A stretch of 64,000 bases of DNA from Udeniomyces pyricola (taxonomy: Eukaryota > Basidiomycota > Tremellomycetes > Cystofilobasidiales > Mrakiaceae). The notes beneath the pieces are model-generated. The model made no database searches and was not told the origin of the DNA. It saw only the letters and a list, made by a program, of their open reading frames with translations. Both the position numbers and the translations under genes were made by a program. Shown one piece after another: positions 55,693 through 64,000 of the stretch; within the stretch, counting starts at the first letter, position 1; the number at the start of each line of letters is the position of its first letter. The stretch lies in assembly GCA_039545295.1 (NCBI GenBank), contig BCIK01000023.1:424505-488504 (forward strand), given 5' to 3'.

Positions 55693-57034
55693 ACACCGGC
55701 AGCGTTCCTTTGACCCGGCCTTATGCCTTCTCCATTTGCCACTTTGCTCTTGTTTTTACTTCTTTGCTCTTCCCTCCTCTCGAATTCGGTAGATAGACTT
55801 GCCTCTCTCCCCCCTTCCTAACTCCCTCCTTCCCCAATACTTTGAATACCTTCTTTTGTTCCCAGCTGACAAACCCTTCCTGTTCCAACGCTTGATCTCT
55901 CCTTGATTCATTATTTTTAACGTCACATCGGCTTTTCTCTGACACAAGATGACTGAACATGGTTAAACACCTATCAACGTCATGATCCGATGCCCGTGAA
56001 GAATCAGAGCACTTAAGTGCCATACATCATAATGCAAGATGAAAATTCGATCCGGAGAGGCGCTGGTTGGCCGCATCTGACCGCGTACCATATTCTATAT
56101 TTGGTGTCAAAGTCAACTATTTTAAATTCGAGTCAACTTATAGCTCGGAATTTGCAGCGCGGAGCCAGCTATGCGCTTGCGGCACGCTGCCTTGCAATGA
56201 GCGAGCCGGTCATGACATGCGTGATCATCGAAAAAAGTGTTACTGACAAAGCGCTTCTCCTAAGAAGAGCCTCAGTTCGATCGTCTGATCGCTTCAAGAA
56301 TCTGATATAATGTCACCACTGGTGGGCGCTGTGGCCTGTGGGCCGAGCTGGATCAGACTGCGTCTACGTGATTTGTAGCTTATATTTTTCTTGCTGCGGC
56401 ATCATGATTTATTCCGGACGTTGGTCCTTGTTTGCCACATATGCAAAGCAATGCAACCCCGCTCACATTTCCGGCCAACTTTCCGTTTCACACGATGTAG
56501 TCATCTCGCTTCGAAAGATGCATGTCATCGCGTCATCCACCTGCCTCCACTCACATCCAATATGGACCAAACCTTCCTGCGCATGATCTGTCCCACCTCT
56601 GCATACAGCTGCTATTACACCCAGAGAAAGCTCGATACACATCCTAATCATATGCTTACAACGTGAGCTCAAGATTGATCGATTAAAGCTTATCAAGGTA
56701 ATCATGGTTGCTGATCTTGAAGGCGACTATCACGTATGACTTTCCTCGGATATCGCTCTATTTACATGATGATACCAATTGGAGTGGAACAGGCGCGCTT
56801 CTCCGACATTCTGATAGACTAACCATGAGCATCTGGATATGCTTCCCTTTGACATCTTGTCCAAGTTTGAGAGATGCGCCTTATCACACAATTCTTAGTG
56901 AACTCCAGGCTTCAACAGGCCATCTGGGTATATGCGCTCAATCATCAACCGATCCGAAATAAAAAGATGCTCAACGACCTTTCACTCCAACTCCACCGCA
57001 ATCATCTAGCTTATACATAAGCTACCCTACTGAC
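55693..57034. other. Long intergenic region
   Basis: 1.3 kb between the desaturase stop and the peptide-transporter start. The first 300 bp are T/C-rich 3' flank. Short frames between 56000 and 56960 lack codon bias or any recognisable motif, and none has a matching exon partner. Nothing convincing seen. Confidence 0.55.
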
Positions 57035-60000
57035 ATGTCCGGTACGTACTGACAAAAGAGCGTGTAGATCAATCAGCGATCCCCAATCCGTATGTACACA
57101 TACGTTTGCCTGTGGGTCACCATGATCTGACGTACACTATGCTTTTTTGTGGCCACCGACTCCGTTCTTTCGGCCTCTTACATCAGATTCCATCAAGTCC
57201 ACTGAACGCACCAAGGATCGAGAAGCCATTGAAGGAGATCTTGATTATGGACCTTCCCCTAGTGAAGAAGAATCGAAGACGCTGAGAAGAGTGGCGGCAC
57301 CCATGGCTTGGCCGGCATTGGCATTGTGCATAGTGGAGCTGGCAGAAAGAGCCAGTTACTATGGTTGCTCAGGTACGCCTTTGTATTAGACAATCAGTTA
57401 AGCCGGGATTGACTCATACTTGATTCCAGTTTTTTTTCCTCCAGATTCATGGCCATACACGACGACAAGATGACTGACTTGACCCACATCGACTATCAAT
57501 TCTTAACAATTGCTCTGTTTTGACCATTTTTAGGGGTGTTTGCAAACTTCATTCAAAGGCCTCTTCCAGCTGGATCTACGACTGGAGCTGTTGTCGGCCA
57601 GACTGGTCAAGCGGGTGAGGCGGATACTTGTTTTTTCGTACTAGTGTTGAGATGAGGATCAGCCGGCTGATTTCGCACTACCGTTACATATTCATATCTA
57701 CAGGTGCACTTGGGTTGGGCCTGCAAACAGCTACAGCCCTCACCACTTTATTTACATTTCTTGTCTACTGCATCCCGTGAGTTGTTTGGCATATCTAAAA
57801 CCGTCCTGAATCCCTGAGCTGATATCATCTTCTGATTTGATAGTATCATTGGTGGTATTGTTGCTGACACCAAATGGGGTCGATTCAAGACAATCTGGGT
57901 CGGTGTATTCTTTGGATTCATTTCTCACGTGTACGTACATCTTTTCCTTTGATATATCGATACCTCTTTTGCTATTTAGTAAGCTGATGTTGAAACTCTG
58001 CGTTCGGCTGCTCACCACAATCTCAGCCTTTTGGTCGTTCCTGCAATTCCGTCCGTCATCAGCGGAGGCCACGCCATAGCCCCTTTCATCATTGCTCTGC
58101 TTATCCTCGCATGTATGGAACCCATGCTTCTATTGTCACCTGGTGATGCTCTTTATCTTGACAATCTTCTGACTTCGTCTCAACTTTCGATCATCAGTCG
58201 CATCCGGATTTATCAAGCCCTCAGTTGTGCCTTTACTCTGCGAGTATGTGCTCCGTTTGCACTGATTGCATCCTCATTTGAGACGATTAACTTACTTACC
58301 GAGTGCACTACTATGCGACATCTGCTCTGACCACACCCTCAGTCAATCCCCCGTCAAGCGACCTGTCATTCGGACGGAGAAGAGTGGCGAACGGGTTATC
58401 GTTGATCCCGAGGTCACTATTTCACGGTATTGCCAGCTGTTCTATTGGGCTATCAACATTGGCGCCTTTTTTAGATTGGCTACAACCTGGACTGAGCGAG
58501 AAGTTGGCTTCTGGTTATCGTTCCTCCTCCCAGGTCAGTGCCAACCGAGCGGAGGAGCTAGATTATATAGATCTTTGAAGCGGCTCTGACTTACAACCTT
58601 AACGTGTTGTCTTTTCTTCATTTTCTTCTCAAATCTTCGCGTACATTATTTGCATGCGTGGATTTTGTCTTAATAGGCATTATATACCTACTAGTTCCTA
58701 TCGTCCTTCTCCTGGTGTCTAAACGACTCGTCAAAGCCCCTCCTACTGGCAGCGTTGTCCGAGATGCTTGGCGGGTTTTCCGCGTGACCTGGTCGCATGG
58801 TGGTTGGCGGAATTCACTGCGAGGTGGAGATGCTTTTTGGGATACGGCTAAGCCCACCTTCATTGATCAACGAGGAGCGACGTCGAAGCACCCGTCTGGC
58901 TGGATTAACTGGGACGACAGCTTTGTTGATGAGTTGAGATCGACTATCTCGGCTTGCAAGGTCTTCTTGTTCCTTCCTATCTTCCAACTGTTCAATGGGT
59001 CCGTTCAATTATGTGCGTTTTGTTGGGATTTGCGTTGGTGGAGCCGATGCTGAAGATGTCGTTTTTTTCCCCATCCCCTTTTCGACTACTCCTTGTTCAG
59101 TGGTCTTTCAACCCCTCAAAACTCTCAGGCAGCCCAGATGGTGACTAACGGTGCACCCAACGATCTTCTCGGAAACTTCAATGCTTTGGTTAGTCGAGCT
59201 GTGCTCGGATATAAATACATAGACGCTTGCAGGCTTTATTTTGACCACCAACTGAATTCGTTTGTCCCCTATCCATTCGGCCATCTTCTTCAATTCACTG
59301 CCATGCAGACCATCTGTGTCTTCGCTCCTGTTCTTACTTACGTTATCTATCCTGGACTTGCCAAAAAGGGCATTCGTCTGGGTTCGATCACACGGCTGTC
59401 GATTGGCTTCCTGTTCAACGCAGCCGGCATGATGATTGCAGCTATTCTTCAGTGGCAAGTTTACAAGACGTCCCTATGCGGATACTATGCAACAGACTGC
59501 AAGGCAGGAACCAGCACTATCTCTGTTTGGGCTCAAATGTACGTCAGGTCTTACCAGGTCTGATCAACAGGCGCCATGACCGCACCCAGACTAAATGTTT
59601 CATTTTCCCTCATTGCTTTGGCTACTTTCGAATTGTTGCTTGTAGCCCTCTCGAAGTTGTGCAGGCTATTGCTCAACTATTCGTGAACGTCACTTCTTAC
59701 GAGATGGCTTATAGTAAGCACCTTCGCTCCTGTCTTAGCTGATTCACCATGATCCATCAGTATTGATCGAGGTTCATCTTTCCCTTTCGTGTCAACCATA
59801 GCTCTGGCGCCAGCTCGCATGAAAGGTCTAATCTATGCCTTCGTGCTTTTCTCCGCCGCCATCTCATCTGCTATCGTCGAAATCATCAACCCAGTCCTGG
59901 TCGATCCGCACCTGATCTGGCCGTTCGTTTCCGGCGTCATACTTTCGGTCATATGTGCGATCCTGCTTCCTTTGCTATTCGGGGAACTTAACAAGCCGCT

Positions 60001-60082
60001 GGACCTGATCGAAAACTCTCTCCGAATGGGATCTGGACAAGGTGATATGAAAGATGAAAGTCAACTCCATATCAAGCATTAA
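57035..60082 (+). CDS. PTR2: PTR2-family (POT) di/tripeptide transporter
   Basis: Proton-coupled oligopeptide transporter of the plasma membrane, about 600 aa with 12 predicted helices. The first coding exon is only 7 nt (ATGTCCG, 57035-57041, then GTACGT); splicing to 57188 gives MSDSIKSTERTKDREAIEGD. Family motifs: ALCIVELAERASYYG (PTR signature 1 around ERASYYG), LPAGSTTGAVVGQTGQAGALG, IPIIGGIVADTKWGRFKT (signature with GG..AD), ASGFIKPSVVPLLCDQ (equivalent to the FIKP block), and YWAINIGAFF. C-terminal helices include FAPVLTYVIYPGLAKKGI and VEIINPVLVDPHLIWPF. TAA 60080-60082 follows the end QLHIKH. Many short exons, about twelve. Confidence 0.92.
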
Positions 60083-60638
60083 ATGACCGTGTATCACGAC
60101 CGCCATAGATGTATATATAGTACCGCTGGTCCTCCTCATCCTTCTTCTTTCTCTGTTCTTCCTTCATCATTTTTTTTCTCATGATTCTTCTTTCCTTATT
60201 CTCCGAGTTGAGACTTTCATCATTTTCACTCTGCCAAACTGGCATTCTAGTTTCTACATCCTTTGCGCGCGCCAAGTTTACCTTTATTGTCCTTGTGTGG
60301 GCCGTCGGTTGTTTTATCACATCCTGTCCGCACGTTCATGCTGTCCCGCGACTCAAATTGATCGCATGATATCGCGCCAGTAAGCAAGGTTGAGGCGACT
60401 CGAAACTCTATCTAGGCCCACAAGAAACCAGTCTGTAAGTGCCGGCCGGATATCATTGTGTACTGCATCATTGATAGGGGATTTGAACCGAATCCGAAAC
60501 GTGGTGAGAACAGGTCGTGAGGTAAGGACAGATTTGCGGTCGTGCTGATCAGTGAGGCTATCAAGTTAGTCGTTAGAACGCCACAGGCAGAACTCTATCG
60601 AAAACCACTACTGATAAAAGTGTTGAGGTACATCTGAG
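60083..60638. other. Intergenic region
   Basis: 3' flank of the peptide transporter with TC-rich runs and no frame I can support. Confidence 0.55.
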
Positions 60639-61054
60639 CTAGTTCGGAAGCGTCGAGTCCGACCTCGGTTTAGGTTGCAAACGAGCCATCTTCGTCAACG
60701 GGCCAGTGAAGGCCTGGATGCAGTAGTATCCGTCGGATGCCGGGAGCTTGATGATAACATATTTTGTGGTCACCTGGGGAGGATGCGTTGGAGCGGTGAC
60801 CAAATTCAGGGAACCGTAGCTTGGCTCGAGATGGCTTTTTCCTGACGCACGCCGCGCATCATTTGATATAGTGATTGATGAAGGCTCAATCTCCTAAGAA
60901 GCAAGACCGATGGAACAGGTCTTGGTTTTGCGTTGGCCACCGTGTCCAGCCAGGAGGGAGTTGTGGTAGGATTGGACGACGTCGAGGCGAGTTGTTGTTC
61001 TGAGGGAGTGTGATGAGACCGTTGGTCAGCAGAATCGAGTGATTTAGGTGCATG
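60639..61054 (-). CDS. Unidentified small gene, 5' end unresolved
   Basis: A minus-strand frame ends at TAG 60639-60641 with a coding-like block: TTKYVIIKLPASDGYYCIQA, then FTGPLTKMARLQPKPRS and a short end SDSTLPN. Upstream it continues SGKSHLEPSYGSLNLV. A probable 47-bp intron (GTGGCC..TTCTTAG, near 60890-60935) joins it in phase to HHTPSEQQLASTSS and TTTPSWLDT. The exon start may be an acceptor (GATCAG) at about 61055; no ATG is identified, so the first exon lies further right and is missing from my model. No domain recognised. Could be a decayed gene or an unusual short one. Confidence 0.35.
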
Positions 61055-62838
61055 GGTATCTGATCGAGTCAACAGATGAGGAATGGTTCTTATATCGAGA
61101 AAGATATGGAGAGTTGGAAGCTAATGAAGGAAATACGAGGAAAGTGGAGCTTTGTATAGAATGTCCCTTCGGAAAATCAGCAATAGAAACCGAAAAAAGT
61201 CCGGACGAATCGGTCAGAAGCGTGGCACATGTAAGGAAATATACCAGAAAGATAAGGATCTATCGTTCTGTGCCTCCCAGCGATCTCGAATTCCAACACT
61301 TTCTGCCCCAACTCTCGTCCTTGTTAGACCTCTTTCCCCTCCACCGAGCTAGTTTCCTCTTGCGGATATACGGTTCTGGTCCTGTGAGTCGTCTGATCTT
61401 CCCTCGTATCTATGAATCTGACTCCGCTCATCAACTACTTTAGGTTATATCCAACACGAGACTTTCGAGAACCCAGTGTCGCAGTGGATGTCATCGTGCT
61501 ACGCGCAACAGCTCTGCTTTTCGGATATGGACTCACCGGCTTTCGCTTACTATCCGCTATACAGCTATTGCGCGTTCGCTCATTCAGCACCGGTTCCGAG
61601 TGACACTTCGCTTNTATTNNATACCTGACTNGACAAACATCATTTTTCCGCTGTTGGTAATTGTGAGTGCCCCAGGTTCATATACACGGGNTCATATTGT
61701 CAGAATATAGTTCTGACATGTGAGCTGCTCAGCTCGTCGACGTGCAACGATCTCGCGCTAGCTGTCAGCAGGCATAATCATCTTCACCATTCCTAACTTT
61801 AGACCTTATCCAGATCAGAGAACCCATCAAGATCGGCTGATTATTCTTTAGACCGTACTCTGACACCAGAGGAACCCCACTGCCTCAACGTGACATGTCA
61901 AGCTGATCTACGTGGAGAACGTAACCAGGGCTGAAGATGAGCATATGATGGAGGTCACGCAGATGCAAGCTGTCTCGGCCAAGGAAGCTGCCATTGATCN
62001 ATGGATTCAGGAGATCCTGAGGGGTTTTGGAGCTGCGGCTTGCTGACCTCACGGACACCTCCCATTTCCGTCTTCCTTGTTCCTTTTCCTTCCCTTCGAC
62101 TCGTCTGTGTTTTTTTTTTGTTGCTGTCTTACACCCATCCTCTCTTCCTTCCCTTTTTTTTGCTTTCCATGCACTCTTGAGTCGCACTACTTGCTGTCAC
62201 ATTCATCTTTGGATTGTGCTAGTCCACGTTACAATGATTCAAAAAGAACAGTTCGAGCTGGAGGGCGGATACTCGTAACAATGTGTATATCTCGAAATGT
62301 GTGATCACATCGTGCGACATAGCCTAGAGCTAGGATAGAATGAAGAGAAANCAATATTGAACAAAAAGAAATCAAGAAAAATCTGATTCGCTCGGACCAG
62401 GGCTACAGTNTTGTCTCGCCAGCTCCTGATAAGATAACTACACGTGATATACTGCATTTCTCGGAACGTACGGTCACCGCGTGCGGTCAATCAGCCNGAA
62501 CTCACGCGGAGACCGTTCAATATATTGCAACATCAACCTATGGTTCAGAACCGTACGATCCNACTACGCGATTGCCGCAAGGTCTACTTGCACGTACAGT
62601 TACCGCACCGTCACATGCTCGACGGTACGGTCGCCACATAGATACGGATTTGGCGTCTGAATCTCGTTCGAAATGTAGTACATAGGAATTTATCACTGTA
62701 TTCCACACCAAAAATGTGCGTTTGTCTTTTTGATAGTTATGACAAGGGATATTGAACAGATTGTGAAGTGAGGACCGGTAAGCGATTGTGATGAGCAGTA
62801 GAGCAGTGAAGTGGATGACCAAATCGATACAGGTCAAA
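61055..62838. other. Low-information region with scattered ambiguous bases
   Basis: Contains single N positions at about 61614, 61619-61620, 61632, 61691, 62000, 62351, 62410, 62496 and 62562. No continuous coding sequence is seen. Between 62460 and 62640 there are four copies of a TACGGT-type motif. The lack of genes and the neighbouring retroelement remnant suggest repeat-derived DNA. Confidence 0.5.
62465..62640. repeat. Cluster of GTACGGT-type motifs in both orientations
   Basis: GTACGGTCACCGC (62468), CCGTACGATCC (62551), CGTACAGTTACCGCACCGTC (62592) and ACGGTACGGTCGCC (62620) occur within 180 bp in alternating orientation, on a stretch with N bases. Could be an LTR or MITE terminus or a simple palindromic cluster. 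Confidence 0.3.
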
Positions 62839-62874
62839 CTATCGAAAAAGACTAACGTATATGAGCATTAGACA

Positions 62875-63860
62875 GAGGTTTAAGTGGAAAAAGTGCCAGA
62901 AAGCACCGTGATGGACTGGATATGACCTCCGCGATAAGCTCACCACTCTCGCAGATATTCGACAACGGGGAGCATCTCCTTCATGGACTTCGTAGTTGAA
63001 TTCAAATGAGTTGAGCTTTCGGGAGTAGAAGGCGAAAGGATGGAGCAGGTTGTTGATATCGCATTGGAATATGACACCACCGAGAGCAAAGTCAGATGCA
63101 TCAGTCTCAATGATGATGGGGAGGGAGGGACCAAAACAGGTGAGGATGGGAGCACAGGTGGAAGATGCCTTGAGGGTGTCGAATGCCTGTAGAGTTGCAC
63201 TATCAAGGTCAAAGACGACATCTTTTCGGAGAAGCCGAGTAAGGGGGCGGGCGATTTGCGAAAATAACTTGATGAACCGGCGGTAGAAGTTAGCGAATCC
63301 AAAGAACGTCTTTACTCCGCGAATAGAATCGGGAAGGGGGCAGTCTACCACCGTCTTTATCTTGACCGGATCTATCTTGATACCGTAGACACCTGCGATA
63401 TAGTCAAGGAAGTCAACTTCATCCTGATAGAAGCGGCACTTCTCAGGCTTGACTCGAAGCTCGGTGGCGAAGAGCGTTTCGAGAACGTCTTGGACGTGTT
63501 TTGTATGCTCGGACCTGGTGCGAGCGAGGAAATCAAGATGTCGTCGAGGTGGACGATATCAGAGATGCCGGGGTGCTGGCGAAGTGTGTCGACCATAAAG
63601 GACTGAAAAGAAGCAGGAGGCATGACCTTGTACTGGAAGTAACCGTAGTGGCAACGAAAAACAGTCTTCCATTTCTCTTCTCCTGCAATACATAGATACG
63701 TGTGGGCACCGCGAAGATCGAGTTATGAACATACTTTAGCTCCAGCCAGTCTGTCGATATATCCATAGATCAAAGATAGGGGGTAAGCGGTCCCTGGCAG
63801 TGATCGCGTTTGTGCCATGATAGTCCACACAGAGGTTCAGCGAAACGTCAGCGTTCTTCA
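62875..63860 (-). mobile_element. Degenerate Ty3/gypsy retrotransposon fragment (RT and RNase H)
   Basis: The minus strand carries recognisable reverse-transcriptase blocks in several frames: CVDYHGTNAI (RT), LDLRGAH, WKTVFRCHYGYFQYKVMP, the catalytic DD in HLDDIL, then CPLPDSIRGVKTFFGFANFYRRFI and RKDVVFDL, and an RNase-H-like block ETDASDFALGGVIFQ. It is broken: a stop and frame change after the first block; deletion of the FGLTNA-type residues between MP and PASFQ; a 1-nt frameshift after DDIL (near 63535); and a frameshift after NYEVHE (near 62970) leading to early termination. Integrase and gag are not visible and no LTR was identified, so it is an inactive fragment. The window ends about 140 bp upstream of it. 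Confidence 0.75.
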
Positions 63861-64000
63861 CAGCCCTTCAGCTACACAAGCAGAGAAGGTGTGAGCTTGA
63901 CGAGTCTGTGATCAGATAAATTGCAACAGGACTCTCGAAAGCCATCCAGCTCGAGTGGAGAGGTTGAGTAGACAGGGCGATAGGGGGAGGGGAAAGGGAA

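Noticed and set aside
56017..56962. Several 80-100 codon plus-strand frames in the 55.7-57.0 kb gap
   Set aside because: No motif, no consistent splice partners, and composition like non-coding DNA; the gap is more likely intergenic.

Overview
The window looks like nuclear DNA of a basidiomycete fungus, most likely a tremellomycetous yeast (Cryptococcus/Kwoniella/Tremella relatives). Nearly every gene is broken by several introns of about 45-200 bp with GTRNGT-type donors and CTRAY branch sites. Genes are dense on both strands, promoters and 5' leaders are pyrimidine-rich, and intergenic DNA carries TA/CATA microsatellites. Protein families were recognised by reading the spliced exons; no database search was run, so orthology statements rest on remembered motifs and species assignment is inference.

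Layout, left to right: the 3' end of an unknown + gene (2-139); an SDR oxidoreductase (-); an FHA-domain protein (-); a Gvp36-like BAR protein (+); the peroxisomal import receptor PEX5 (-); beta-tubulin (-), whose ATG is split by an intron; a large RhoGAP protein (-); a 184-bp terminal-inverted-repeat element; a DUF3292 membrane protein (-); an ABC1/ADCK (UbiB) atypical kinase (-); an LCHN-type DENN protein (+); a small unknown two-helix membrane protein (+); a Ser/Pro-rich, possibly TCO89-like protein (-); the Ski2 RNA helicase (+); a protein with WDD motifs that may be SMN-like (-); an ataxin-10/Ctr86 family protein (+); cytosolic tyrosyl-tRNA synthetase (-); an SRR1-domain protein (+); the complex I 9.5-kDa subunit (-); the Nog2 ribosome-assembly GTPase (+); a Delta-12-type fatty acid desaturase (+); a PTR2/POT peptide transporter (+); and a poorly resolved small gene (-).

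The last 2.4 kb differs from the rest. It has scattered ambiguous bases, few coding signals and a decayed Ty3/gypsy reverse transcriptase/RNase H fragment on the minus strand, so the window probably runs into a repeat-rich region at its right end.

The genes are mostly conserved housekeeping functions (cytoskeleton and Rho signalling, peroxisome import, mitochondrial respiration and lipid or quinone biology, RNA decay, translation, ribosome assembly, lipid desaturation, peptide uptake). They do not form an obvious functional cluster, and I found no convincing undescribed multi-gene system. The most notable observations are the intron inside the beta-tubulin start codon, the TIR element, the unknown membrane protein with an ORF overlapping its ATG, and an RG-rich linker inside Ski2.
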